Assembly (NCBI GenBank): GCA_027563935.2
Contig: CM050448.1
Span: 63,229,843-63,293,842, forward strand
Source: Costus lasius
Taxonomy: Eukaryota > Streptophyta > Magnoliopsida > Zingiberales > Costaceae
Direction of reading: 5' to 3'
DNA length: 64,000 bases
A program made the position numbers and the translations under genes. The notes under the pieces are model-generated. The model was not told the DNA's origin, ran no database searches, and saw only the letters and a list, made by a program, of their open reading frames with translations. Shown here one piece after another: positions 46,625 through 59,710 of the stretch (the stretch's first letter is position 1; the number at the start of each line of letters is the position of its first letter).

Positions 46625-48318
46625 TGAAAGTCCCCTAAATCAAGGGGGGGCGAAACCCTAATAGGAGGCGCATATAAAACTTTCATAGCGGAAGCAAGGG
46701 TTTCAAAACTTTCGCAAGAACATATGATCAACTTGATAAAGTTTGGATTCATACCATAGCCATTGATTCGAATGGCGTGTTGGAAGAAGAGAACAACGTT
46801 GATCTCCTTCAAAGAGTTCACACACAAGATGAAGATCGCCTACTCCCTTAGCGTTCCTTGTGCTAGCAAGGGTCCAAGGTTTCCTTGTCGAATGGAAAAG
46901 GAATGAAAGATGAAGTCTCGCTTGGCTTAACTTTCTCCAAGGCGTTAACTTTCTTCACACGAGAGTGTGTCGTCGAGAGAGAAGAGGCAAAAGGATGTCT
47001 CAAAACCAAAAATCGAGACGTTCCACTCAAACGTGGAGGCGTTTTCCCAAATGGGAAAACCGACTTTCCAAATATAGAAAGCCCTTAACTCCAAGCGTTC
47101 ATGCGATCATCCATGCGTTCACTCCAAGTGAACCGATCGCACCTTTTCTCCTCTTTGAACCAAGCCACGGTTCAAATGCATTCGGTTCAAAGACCAAATC
47201 AAATCAGCCCAAGCCATGGTCTAGATCTCATTGAACCAAATGGTTCAAGATCTAACCTTTCATCTCTTGATGCTCTTGATCTCACCGATCTAGCATCTAT
47301 ATTCTTGATCGAAGCTTACCGATCTCAAGCTCTAATCAATCAAACATGATCAGACCAGATCTCACTTACAATCAGAGATTAAATCCCTTTAAACTGAACC
47401 AAGACAATTCAGTCCAGACGATCTGACTTAAGTAAGCCATATCATCAAATTGTGCGACCCTAAGAGTTTCCTTTAAATGTCGGTAACGATAACTTACGTT
47501 ATCACGATCAGTGAGGGGTATCTAGCAACACATCACTGTCTCCCAATACAAAGGAAAGAGTCTTCCAAGACTACACCCAAACCACAGCACAAGTGTGAAT
47601 CAACTCACTAGGCATACATGTTTCCTTTGCCACTGGATGTTCTTATTGGACAAGCGAGTCAAGCCTGTAGCTCCAATATGATGAGAATGATTAGATCAGA
47701 TGAACATAGTCACCTGGGTATGGCCATACACTTTCTCAATCATCTCATCCAGGGGGCCCCTATAGAACATCACACTCCAAACTAGGAGACGGCAATCCTT
47801 TATCTATCACTAGTGTCCTAACCTGACTCATGATCATTATCCAAGATAGTCTATAACCATTATGTTTCAAATGATATTGAACTACCTCAAAACAATGACA
47901 ATCATCATTTAGAAACATAAGTGATCTCAAGTCAGAGGAAATATGCCACTTGTTGCATACAAGGATTATTCACATTGTGACAAGCAATTGAATATCCTAG
48001 TAGGGTCTGTCCAGTACATCCAATGTACCCATGAGTCTACATCTTATTCCATGCTCGAAGTATCCTATAAGATTAGAACACATAGTAGTCTCAATCATAT
48101 CAAGGCTGTCTCATGTTCACCAAGATATCTCGACTAAGGACTTAACTGCATGTCAGCCAAGCTGAACAGCATTGAGACATTATTCAGAAGTATACATATG
48201 ACAGCAGATAATGTAACAACATGAATAACAACCATTGCCTTTATAAACATGAAGTTTATACATGATACTGATAAAATCCCAAGGCCTCAAACATTAGCCT
48301 TAAGGGCATACCCCAACA
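46625..48318 (-). repeat. CopA-2 5' LTR
   Basis: A 1694-bp copy of the LTR at 39227, including a 2-bp GA insertion near 46980 relative to it. Followed by the CTAGG duplication. Confidence 0.95.
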
Positions 48319-48323
48319 CTAGG

Positions 48324-49650
48324 TCACCCTATAGTTTCCTTATTAGGTCATGCATTATCTCCTAGAATAGCCTACTGGTTTTTGTGTCAATAATTGGGCA
48401 GGTTAAAGCCCAGCTCAAGGGGAGCTAGGAAGCTCAAGCTAAGCCACTCAAAGTGAAGCTCCAATTATGGAAAGAAGCACTTCAACACTTGACTAAAGAC
48501 TTCAAGTTGAAGGAGCTCGGAATGAATGCAACTTCACCTTCGAAATCAACCCAAGGCGCCACCTAATAAGAGGAAAATTCGAAATTGAAGAACCAGCCCA
48601 CAACTTACCAAAGGAGGAGCCTTCAATGCGCCTAGCCATCAAGGATCAATCAAGATCCACAAATCAAGGGATCACCATCTAGATCCCCAATTTGTGGAAC
48701 CAACTTTGGAAAACTCTAGCCGCCCAAGCTCTTGAAGGAAGGCTTTTTGAAATTCAAAATGGGCGCCCCTTTCATCCAAGCAAACAAGGAAGGAGCTTAA
48801 GAGAATTCGGCCACAAGGAAGCTCCATCAAAGAAAGAATTTGAAATTCAAAATTGACAAAGGAAATGTTTTAATTGAGCATTAATTTCTTCCATAAAACT
48901 TGTGATTGCGCCTAGGGTGAATTGTCATCCTTGCCCATGGCTTGTTGAGCCTATAAATTGTAACCATCTCTTCATTGTCGAGTAGTTGCCTAGATGAAAA
49001 AAAAATCCTTGTGTTAGCATTGGTGCTTGTGTCGCCCAAGTTGTTCTATCTCCCCCTCTTCTCTAAAGGGCCGAGCCCTTTCCCCTCTCCCCCTTCTTCT
49101 CAAAGCCCTCAACGCATGCACCCTTGAAGGATTTGTACACCTTGGCGAGACTCTAAGGAAGTTCCCTCATCCTTTGATCTCGGCAACAACAAAGATCTCC
49201 AAGGATCCTTCACTTTCGGCTAGCATGAAGAGCAACATCAACAAGACTCCTAATCGGCTAAGTTCTTTCACCTCTTCCTTCTTTGATTTCTAGAGCTTGT
49301 TTCTACACTAATCAAAATTCTTATTGTACGGAAACGCAAGGCTTGGAAGATCCTCTTGGCGCAAATCTCTTCCCCCCTCTTTTTTTCCCCACTCTCTTTA
49401 GTCAAAGTGTTAAGGGAACTTGTGAGGCTTAACCTCCCCCTTAGTTCTTGGTTGTAATATGAATCCGTGGCATGTGCGGATCCCGTTTGTTTGTGCTTGC
49501 TTGTAATGATGCAATACCTTCCATCAGAGTAGGACCGTTGAAGACCGGGACGTTACGATCCTTCTATTCTCAAGGATCGCACTGTGAGCATTTCTACTAG
49601 CAATTTCATTTCATGGATTAAGTGTCTTTCAAATTCGTAGTTTAAAGTAA
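48324..49650 (+). other. unclassified LTR-like or promoter-like sequence
   Basis: Target DNA lying between CopA-2 and CopA-3. Near 48951 a CTATAAATTG word follows a C-poor stretch and is followed by pyrimidine-rich sequence, the look of an LTR or promoter. I found no matching second LTR, primer site or protein. Small frames such as 49027-49293 are not convincing. It may be an old solo LTR. Confidence 0.4.
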
Positions 49651-49655
49651 CTTAG

Positions 49656-51344
49656 TGAAAGTCCCTTTTCAAAGGGGGGTGAAACCCAAAGGGGGCGCAT
49701 ATCAAAGTTTCGCAAGGGATGTTAGGGTTTCATAGATCGATTTATATATCTCATATGATCAACTTTCAATACCTTATATAGATGAAAAGGATTCATACCA
49801 TTGCCATTGCTTAGATGGCGACTTGGAAGAGAAAGATGCGTGTGCTTCTTCTCTAAAAGTGACGCACACAAGGTGAAGATGACTTGCTCCTTTGAATCCT
49901 TTGTGCTAGCAAAGCTCTTCAAAGTATCCTTGTCGAATGGAAGGGAATAGGATGAGAGCTCTAACTTGGCCAAATCCTCTTCAAGGCGTGAAGAACTTCT
50001 CTACACGAGAGAGGGGGCGTCAAGAGGAAGAAGCGAGCGTTGAGGCGTTGAGGCGTTAAGGGAAGTGGCGTTTATGACTTTCCAAAAATAGAAAGACATG
50101 TAGCCATACGCCCATGACATCAAAACCGACCAAAACGCCTACAAGCTTTGAACCATGCGTTCACTCATGTGAAACGGTTCAAATCAATTCGATCCAATTG
50201 CATTTGGTTCAAAAACCAAATCAAATCAGCCCAAGCCATGGTCTAGATCTCATTGAACCAAATGGTTCAAAATCTAACCGTTCATCTCTTGATGTTCTTG
50301 ATCTCACCGATCTAGCATCAACAGTCTCGATCGAAGCTTACCGATCTCAAACCCTAATCAATCAAACATGATCAGACCTGATCTCACTTACAATCAGAGT
50401 TTAAATCCCTTTAAACTGAACCAAAACAATTCAGTCCACACGATCTGACTTAAGTAAGCCATATCATCAAATTGTGCGACCCTAAGGGTTTCCTTCAAAT
50501 GTCGGTAACGATAACTCACGTTATCATGATCAGTGAGGGGTATCTAGCAACACATCACTGTCTCCCGATATAAAGGAAAGAGTCTTCCAAGACTACACCC
50601 AAACAACAGCACAAGTGTGAATCCACTTCACTAGGCATACATGTTTCCTTTGCCACTGGATGTTCTTATTGGACAAGCGTGTCAAGCCTGTAACTCCAAT
50701 ATGATGAGAGTGATCAGATCACATGAACATAGTCATCTGGGTATGGCCATACACTTTCTCAACCATCTCATCCAGGGGGCCCCTTCAGAACATCACACTC
50801 CTAAAACAAGGAGACGGCAATCCTATATCTATCACTAGTGCCCTAACATGACTCATGCTCATTATCCAAAATAGTCTATAATCATTATGTTTCAAATGAT
50901 ATTGAACTACCTCAAAACAATGCCAATCATCATTTATAAACACAAGTGATCTCAAGTCAGAGGACACATGCTACTTGTTTGCATACAAGGATTATTCACA
51001 TTGTGACAAGCAATTGAATATCCTAGTAGGGTCTGTCCAGTACATCCAATGTACCCATGAGTCTACATCTTATTCCATGCTCGAAGCATCCTATAAGATT
51101 AGAACACATATTAGTCTCAATCATATCAAGGCTGTCTCATGTTCACCAAGATATCTCGACTAAGGACAATACTGCATATCAGCCTAGTTGAACAGCATCG
51201 AGACATTATTCAGAAGTATACGCATTGCAGCAGATAATGTAACAACCTGAATAACAACCATTGCCTTTATAAACATAGAGTTTATACATGATACTGAAAT
51301 AATCCCAAGGCCTCAAACATTAGCCTTAAGGGCATACCCCAACA
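49656..51344 (-). repeat. CopA-3 3' LTR
   Basis: Differs from its partner at 57062 by scattered single bases (for example near 49856, 50106, 50170 and 50935). It carries a short GAGGCGTT tandem shared with the partner. Confidence 0.95.
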
Positions 51345-51364
51345 ATCTCCCACTTGCACTTAAT

Positions 51365-54300
51365 CTAATGGTTGAGAAATCTCAAACCCATATTATTACA
51401 GTGCTTCTCATGCTTCTGCTGCGCCAGAGGCTTTGTAAGCGGGTCAGCCAGATTGTCGTCAGTATGAACCTTGCAGACTTTGATCTCGCCACGATCAATG
51501 ATCTCCCGGATCAAGTGAAACCTTCTCTGTATGTGCTTGGACTTCTGGTGCGACCGTGGTTCCTTTGCTTGTGCTATTGCTCCAGTGTTATCACAGAAGA
51601 TAACCAATGGATCTGCACTCGAAGGAACAACACCAAGTTCCTGAACGAACTTACGAATCCACACTGCCTCCTTGGATGCTTCCGAGGCTGCAACATACTC
51701 GGCTTCTGTTGTGGAATCAGCAACAATTGACTGTTTGAAATTTTTCCACACCACTGCACCTCCATTCAAGCTAAAAACATAGCCTGATTGCGATCGGAAA
51801 TCATCCTGGTCAGATTGGAACGAAGCGTCAGTATATCCTTCAATACTGAGTTCTTCCTGACCTCCATAAATCAAAAACATATCTTTGGTCCTCCGAAGAT
51901 ATTTCAAAATGTTCTTGACTGCAATCCAGTGTGCCTGACCTGGATTACTTTGGAATCGACTGGTCACGCTTAACCCGTAAGCGATGTCTGGGCGAGTACA
52001 CAACATCGCATACATAATGGACCCAATAGCCGAAGCATAAGGCGTATTGTCCATTTCATCTTTCTCAGTCTGTGTTTGTGGACATTGACTCTTTGAAAGA
52101 TTCAGACCATGTCTGACTGGAAGATATCCTCTTTTAGAATTTTCTAAATGAAATCTCTCCAGGACTTTATCGATGTAAGTACTCTGGCACAGCCCGAGAA
52201 GCCTCTTAGATCTATCTCTGTAGATCTTCACACCTAATACATAGGCTGCTTCTCCCAAATCCTTCATCTGGAAACATTTTCTTAACCATGCCTTGACAGC
52301 ATGTAGTTCAGGAATATCGTTTCCAATGATTAAGATATCATCGACGTAGAGGACTAGGAAAGTAATCACGCTCCCACTAAACCTCTTATATACACACGGG
52401 TCATCTTCATTCTTGATGAAACCAAACTCGCAGATTGATTCATCAAAACGAATATTCCAGCTTCTTGATGCTTGCTTAAGTCCATAAATGGACTTCTTTA
52501 ACTTGCATATTTTATGACGATCTGATGGATTGATGAAACCTTCAGGTTGTGTCATATACATCCTCGTCTAGTTTTCCATTAAGGAAAGCGGTCTTCACAT
52601 CCATTTGCCAGATCTCATAATCATAATATGCTGCTATCACAAGAATAATTCGAATAGACTTGAACATAGCTACAGGAGAGAAAGTTTCATCATAATCTAT
52701 CCCGTAGATTTGTTTGAAACCTTTCGCAACTAGCCTGCCTTTATAGGTAACAATGTTACCATCCATGTCAATCTTCTTTTTGAAGATCCATTTACAGCCT
52801 ATAGGGATTACTCCCAGAGGCGGATCAACCAAATCCCAGACTTGGTTATCTGACATGGAGTCCATCTCGACTCGCATAGCTTCAAGCCATCTCGCTGATT
52901 CCGGTCCACTGACCGCATCCGCATAAGTGAGGGGTTCATCATTAATGATGTAGACTCCGTCATAGCGCTCAGGCTGTCGACGGATCCTTCCCGATCTACG
53001 CGGTTCCCGTGATATCTGAGCCTCAGGTTGTTCAATAACCTGTTCTACTGGCTCATGCACATCCAACTATGCTTGACTACTTTGTCCTTCTTCTGGATTC
53101 TCATCCAACTTTATTTCTCTCCCACTGGCCTCTTGGAGAAGAAATTCCTTCTCAAGAAAAATAGCCGTCCGAGCAACAAAAACTTTGTTCTCTTTGGGAT
53201 CGTAGAAATAATAACCCTTAGTTTCCTTAGGGTAACCGACAAAGATACATCTCTCAGATCTGCTCTCCAGTTTCCCAGAGGCGAGCTTTTTGACATAAGC
53301 CTCGCAACCCCAGATCTTAATAAATGTCAAGCTCGGCTGTTTCCCATACCATAATTCATATGGAGTCTTTGAAACTGCCTTGGATGGCACTCGGTTTAGT
53401 ACCTTTGCAGCTGTTTCCAGTGCAAATCCCCAAAAGGAGTAAGGTAGAGTAGCCTGACTCATCATAGAGCGAACCATATCAAGTAAGGTTCTATTTCTCC
53501 TCTCGGACACACCATTCCATTGCGGTGTTCCTAGTGGAGTGAGCTGTGAGACAATCGCACACTCCTTCAGATAGTCAGTAAACTCATGACTCAAGTATTC
53601 TCCACCTCGATCTGTGCGGAGTGATTTGATATTTCGGCCTAACTGATTCTGTACTTCATTTTTGAACTCTTTGAACTTGTCAAAAGATTCACTTTTATGT
53701 CTCATAAGATAGACATAACCATACCTACTGAAATCATCAGTAAAGGTAATGAAGTATGAATAGCCACCTCTGGCATGTTTACTAAAAGGCCCACACACAT
53801 CACTGTGAATGAGGTCAAGTAAACCTGAAGCCCTTTGACCTTTGTTAGAAAAAGGGGCCTTCGTCATTTTACCCATTAAACAAGCTTTGCATGTATCAAG
53901 CTCCTCACAGGAGAATGATCCCAGCAGTCCATGATCATGCAACCGCTTAATGCGTTTCTTGTTAATATGGCCTAAACGACTATGCCATAGCAAGGTTCTG
54001 TCATCAGCAAACTTGGCTTTCTTAATATCAATATTTTGTATAGAACATTCCATGTCCAACATGAATAACCCATTGTTAATCGATCCAGTAGCATAAACAA
54101 TATTATCAAAAGAAAGATAACACTTTGAAATCTTGCATTCAAAGGAAAACCCTTTCCTGACAAGAGCAGGAATAGAGATAATATTTTTCGTTATGCTTGG
54201 TACAAAATAACAATTGTCCAGTTCCAATACAAGTCCAGATGGTAATGAGATGTAATAAACTCCTACAGCAACAGCAGCAACCTGTGCCCCGTTTCCAACT

Positions 54301-55250
54301 CGTAGGTCCCTCTCATGCTGTCCCACCTGTCTTCTTCTCTTGAGTTCCTGTACATTAGAACAAATGTGAACTCCACATGCAGTGTCCAACACCCATGAAA
54401 TAGAAGAAGAAGATACCATGACTTCAGTCACAAAAATACCTGAGCCAGAAGCGAAAGGATTGCTTCCCTTCTTGTCTCCTTGGAGCGCTTTACAGTCCTT
54501 TTTCCAGTGACCCAGCTGGCCACAGTGGAAACATCTGTATTCCTTCGACCGCTTAACCTTTTGTTTCAGAGCCTTGTTGTAGTTCTTGACAGGGGCTTTG
54601 CCCTTCTTCCCTTTCTTCTTGTTCCTTGAAGGAACCATCAAGACAGAGGATGAAGGCTTTCCCTTTAGAGTCAACTCTGTAGTCAAGAGCATGTTCAGCA
54701 ACTCTGCCGGGGTACAGTCGATCTTGTTCATATTAAAATTAATGATGAACGGATCGTAAGTAGCCGGAAGAGACTGCAGGATTATGTCTACAGCAAGCTC
54801 CTGATTGATGGTATGTCCCAGTTTCTCTAGAGCCTCCTTGTACCCAATCATCTTGAGTACGTGAGCTCCCACTGGACTCCCTTCAGCCAGTTTGCTCTGA
54901 AAGAAAAGCTTAGTCAAATTATAGCGTTCAGTCCTAGCCTGTGCAGCATACAGCATCTTGAGGTTTGCTATAATTTCTATAGCAGATAGATCCTCATGCT
55001 GACGCTGCAGCTCTGGCGTCATAGACGCAAGCATCAGCCAAGCGACATCAATGCTATCATTGACATGCTTTTCATAAGCATCGCGAACCACCCTTGCGGC
55101 GTTCGCAGCGGGTTGAGGCGGTATAGCCGTCTCGAGGACATACAGCTTCCTCTCTGCCTTAAGAACAATCTTAAGGTGTCCGTACCAGTCTGAGAAGTTT
55201 GGTCCAGCAAACTTCTCCCTTTCCAGTAGGGATCGCACATTGAAATTCGT
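51365..55250 (-). pseudogene. CopA-3 Gag-Pol, nearly intact
   Basis: Read from the ACG (55248-55250) at the usual start codon, the frame is open through Gag, zinc knuckle (CFHCGQLGHWKKDC), protease (DTACG), integrase and its tail to a TAG at 53067-53069 that replaces a Gln codon. It then stays open in frame to about 52560. There a 2-bp deletion within the GATGTGTATATG region of RT shifts the frame, and the rest (52561-51365) is open with YVDD and RNase H intact. Two extra residues lie after the zinc knuckle compared with CopA-1. With so few lesions it could have been active recently or be helped by CopA-1. Confidence 0.93.
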
Positions 55251-57047
55251 GGTGTTCGTTGCTGCAGAAATCTACAACAATGCAAGAACAGCAAGGTCAG
55301 TATCAATGTTTAGAATCAATCCAGGACTTAAGAATGATTCTTTTCTCACTATTTTATCTGACTGAAAAATCCATTAAACAGTCCGAAAGAGTAACACTCT
55401 TTTAGTGAGATGGGATCCAGATTTCATACTTGGTCTCCGCGTCCCGGTCAGGCGAGATAAGATGCACAGAGAGTACAAGCACTAATCTCTGGTAGGCAAT
55501 CCCTGCCAATCACCAACCCGTGCGATTCCCCTTCATCTGGGCAATCCAGCAGACTGTGCCAACTGAGTTGGTACAACACAGTCTCTGATCCCACAGATGG
55601 CTGCCTCCATATGGCTACCATATGCGCCACATATGTAGCCTACATGGCCAAGCTGACCCGACCTACTCCCTGGACCACCACGTGCTATGCTGAGCAACAA
55701 GAAGCGATAAATCCCTTCTCTGTAACACGCAGGTGTAATCACACACCGTCTGAAGATAGATGGGCGTGCCCACTGAGTGGGTACAACACGGCCCCAACGA
55801 TAATCAGAACAGTGAGGTTTCGCGTCAGAAGGCTTACGTGCTTGATATTTAACGTTGGATTTTAACGGTCTTTTATCTTCTTAACTATCATGCAAACCCT
55901 ATGGTGATAGCAGAAGATTAAATCATGCAATTCTAATTATTGAAAACAATAAATGAAAGCATGATGATCTTATGTGGTAAACGCCCATTAAGCCTAAGTA
56001 AGACCTTAATTTAACTTAAGTCTTCACTTGAGCTCTTCATGGGTCATTTGCATCTCATCTGGCCCAACCCAGGGTCCAAGCGCCCACTGCAGCTCAGGTG
56101 CGCCCACCAGGTAAATCCGCCTGTCCTAGAGTCGAACTCTAGAGCTTACACCTGGTCAAGCCTCAAGCTGCATGCGCCTCTGCCATGTGTGCTCTGTGCT
56201 CTTGTCTGATTAAAATACAATTTAATCTATCTAGACAAGATTGACACGCAGGTCAATTACATTGTATAAATTAATTAAAATGTGATGCGCAGATCACAAT
56301 AGAAATAATTTACAATTAATCCAGGCACGCAGGCCCCAGCACAGCACACATTAAATTTGGGCAGCCCACATAAGATTAAATAAACACTCAACATGGTATA
56401 CTATCAACATGTGATCCAATAATAAGGAAATAAGAGTTTCAAAAAACCCATTGGGATTAATTTTATTTTCCTTATTTGCCCTACTACCTTACAACGGTAC
56501 ATTAATAGGGATCCACTCATCATGTCTAGTCCAATCCACTGCCTTTGCATGCACCAAGTCCTAACTGACTTGAGTCGACCTAATGGTCAACTATGCATGC
56601 GCTAAGGGCTGAACAACCTTCATGAGTTCTGGCAAGCGGGTGTGACCCCGGGCCTAACTCAAGAGCGTTCACTTGTTGTCTCAACCAGACATCGCTACAC
56701 GCCTGTCTGCAGTCGACCTATAGCCACCTCGTGCTAGCGCACAGGTGCCATCTGGTCGACCCATCTAGGCTGTTAGATGGTCTGATCAGACTATTTGGAT
56801 CTTAACTAGAGGATGACTTCAACCCTAATAACCCGTCTAAGGTTTTACAGTAGTCGCTTTATAGATCTAGATGGATGCGCGCAAGATGTTAAGTTTTTAG
56901 GTAAAAACAACTTTCAACATGGGCAACATTGTAAGAAAGCTTCATCTAAGTTAACATGCGTAAACTTAATGAAAACTTACATATAGAACTATACTTAAGC
57001 GCTAACATGGATCACAAAGCAATCATATGAACATACATAAAACCTAT
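55251..57047 (-). other. CopA-3 leader
   Basis: Collinear with the other CopA leaders, with conserved hairpins at 55551-55584, 55765-55790, 56241-56256, 56282-56297 and 56324-56335. No gene is supported. Confidence 0.75.
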
Positions 57048-57059
57048 GCTCTGATACCA
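57048..57059 (-). other. CopA-3 primer-binding site
   Basis: TGGTATCAGAGC on the minus strand, two bases inside the 5' LTR. Confidence 0.93.
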
Positions 57060-57061
57060 AT

Positions 57062-58750
57062 TGAAAGTCCCTTTTCAAAGGGGGGTGAAACCCAAAGGGG
57101 GCGCATATCAAAGTTTCGCAAGGGATGTTAGGGTTTCATAGATCGATTTATATATCTCATATGATCAACTTTCAATACCTTATATAGATGAAAAGGATTC
57201 ATACCATTGCCATTGCTTAGATGGCGACTTGGAAGAGAAAGATGCGTGTGCTTCTTCTCCAAAAGTGACGCACACAAGGTGAAGATGACTTGCTCCTTTG
57301 AATCCTTTGTGCTAGCAAAGCTCTTCAAAGTATCCTTGTCGAATGGAAGGTAATAGGATGAGAGCTCTAACTTGGCCGAATCCTCTTCAAGGCGTGAAGA
57401 ACTTCTCTACACGAGAGAGGGGGCGTCAAGAGGAAGAAGCGAGCGTTGAGGCGTTGAGGCGTTAAGGGAAGTGGCGTTTATGACTTTCCAAAAATAGAAA
57501 GACATGTAGCCATGCGCCCACGACATCAAAACCGACCAAAACGCCTACAAGCTTTGAACCATGCGTTCACTCATGTGAACCGGTTCAAATCAAGTCGATC
57601 CAATTGCATTTGGTTCAAAAACCAAATCAAATCAGCCCAAGCCATGGTCTAGATCTCATTGAACCAAATGGTTCAAGATCTAACCGTTCATCTCTTGATG
57701 TTCTTGATCTCACCGATCTAGCATCAACACTCTCGATCGAAGCTTACCGATCTCAAACCCTAATCAATCAAACATGATCAGACCTGATCTCACTTACAAT
57801 CAGAGTTTAAATCCCTTTAAACTGAACCAAAACAATTCAGTCCACACGATCTGACTTAAGTAAGCCATATCATCAAATTGTGCGACCCTAAGGGTTTCCT
57901 TCAAATGTCGGTAACGATAACTCACGTTATCATGATCAGTGAGGGGTATCTAGCAACACATCACTGTCTCCCGATATAAAGGAAAGAGTCTTCCAAGACT
58001 ACACCCAAACAACAGCACAAGTGTGAATCCACTTCACTAGGCATACATGTTTCCTTTGCCACTGGATGTTCTTATTGGACAAGCGTGTCAAGCCTGTAAC
58101 TCCAATATGATGAGAGTGATCAGATCAGATGAACATAGTCATCTGGGTATGGCCATACACTTTCTCAACCATCTCATCCAGGGGGCCCCTTCAGAACATC
58201 ACACTCCTAAAACAAGGAGACGGCAATCCTATATCTATCACTAGTGCCCTAACATGACTCATGCTCATTATCCAAAATAGTCTATAATCATTATGTTTCA
58301 AATGATATTGAACTACCTCAAAACAATGCCAATCATCATTTAGAAACACAAGTGATCTCAAGTCAGAGGACACATGCTACTTGTTTGCATACAAGGATTA
58401 TTCACATTGTGACAAGCAATTGAATATCCTAGTAGGGTCTGTCCAGTACATCCAATGTACCCATGAGTCTACATCTTATTCCATGCTCGAAGCATCCTAT
58501 AAGATTAGAACACATATTAGTCTCAATCATATCAAGGCTGTCTCATGTTCACCAAGATATCTCGACTAAGGACAATACTGCATATCAGCCTAGCTGAACA
58601 GCATCGAGACATTATTCAGAAGTATACGCATTGCAGCAGATAATGTAACAACCTGAATAACAACCATTGCCTTTATAAACATAGAGTTTATACATGATAC
58701 TGAAATAATCCCAAGGCCTCAAACATTAGCCTTAAGGGTATACCCCAACA
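57062..58750 (-). repeat. CopA-3 5' LTR
   Basis: Ends (minus-strand start) TGTTGGGGTATACCC at 58750, where its partner has TGCCC. Followed by the CTTAG duplication. Confidence 0.95.
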
Positions 58751-58919
58751 CTTAGTTCTTCGATTTTCCCTATTTACAAAATACAAAAAATATATTTTCC
58801 AACTCCGTTAGCAGTAATCTCGGTTTTTATTATAAAAATACAAAAAAACTATTTTTACAAAGCGTTGTTTGCATGCACCTTGTTCTGTATTTTCCCCCCC
58901 TACATCACATCTTGACCCC

Positions 58920-59590
58920 TGTTAGGAAGTTATTGGGTGGTTGGCTTATCCAACAACCCTCATATGATTGTCATGTGTCTTCCCCTCCCTCTTCATCTAT
59001 AAAATAGGGCTGAGGGGCTAGTTCATTCTTAGTTTTGATGTAGTAGTCGTCTTCCCTCACGCGAAGGCCTAGGTCTAGTAAGCTCCGAGAGACTCGGCTG
59101 TGAGTTCCTCTCATTCCTTCTCCGTCGTGTACTTTGTGTGTTTTCAATCAAAAGGGTCGAGGCGACACTGAATCGCTCCAGGCATCTCTTCCTTTTCATT
59201 CATTGCACATCGTGAATACCCCGACTTTGCTTGTGATTTCGGCAGCCGCCCTGCACGCCCCCACTGGCAGCCATGTCGTGAATAAGCGAGTGCCCCTCTC
59301 TTCGCTGCCTCATGAAGGAATCCTGACTTCACATGCTTGCTTCGAAAAGTGGCTCTCCAAGAGAGGTTAGTGGTTTGAGATTGTAGATTGTGTCCGCTGG
59401 TATTTTCTGCTCGCTGGTATTGCTGAAGTCGCATCTTCACGGCATCATTTTCATCGGTTTTCTCGGATTCCCTTCGACGCATTTTCGTCTCCCTCACCTC
59501 AACGACCCTCTCACATTTTCTGAATAATCGTCTCCACTTCCTTAGAGTACTGAACTAAGGACTACCCCTCCCATAAGTTCCACTGTGTCA
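58920..59590 (+). repeat. GypB-1 5' LTR
   Basis: A probable LTR of about 671 bp from TGTTAGGAAG to ...CTGTGTCA, just ahead of a primer site. A TATA box (CTATAAAATA) lies at 58998-59007. The end is set by the primer site; the start is the nearest good TGTTAGG and could be wrong. The stretch 58756-58919 before it is AT-rich with no gene seen. Confidence 0.65.
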
Positions 59591-59594
59591 ATTT

Positions 59595-59605
59595 TGGTAT
59601 CAGAG
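59595..59605 (+). other. GypB-1 primer-binding site
   Basis: TGGTATCAGAG, an initiator-Met tRNA complement, four bases after the LTR end. Confidence 0.85.
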
Positions 59606-59710
59606 TGAGGTTGGGGCTAACTCTTGTCTAGCTCTGCTAGTCTCTCCCACTGCATTCCATATCGTTTCTTTCATCTTTCTTTTTGGCATACATTCTGCAT
59701 TTCCTGCATT

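Larger units (their letters stand above)
39227..48318 (-). mobile_element. CopA-2, structurally complete Ty1/copia element
   Basis: A 9092-bp minus-strand element with LTRs 39227-40918 and 46625-48318, primer site at 46610-46621, and target-site duplication CTAGG (39222-39226 and 48319-48323). The LTRs differ at about ten positions plus a 2-bp indel by my reading, roughly 0.6%, so the insertion is older than CopA-1 but still young. Coding sequence is disabled only by point mutations. Confidence 0.96.
49656..58750 (-). mobile_element. CopA-3, structurally complete Ty1/copia element
   Basis: A 9095-bp minus-strand element with 1689-bp LTRs (49656-51344 and 57062-58750), primer site at 57048-57059, polypurine tract beside the left LTR and target-site duplication CTTAG (49651-49655 and 58751-58755). 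About a dozen LTR differences by eye (around 0.7%) suggest an age similar to CopA-2. Coding sequence has one stop and one frameshift. Confidence 0.96.

Noticed and set aside
59134..59370. ORF in the GypB-1 LTR
   Set aside because: It lies wholly between the TATA box and the primer site, so it is R-U5/LTR sequence without a recognised product.
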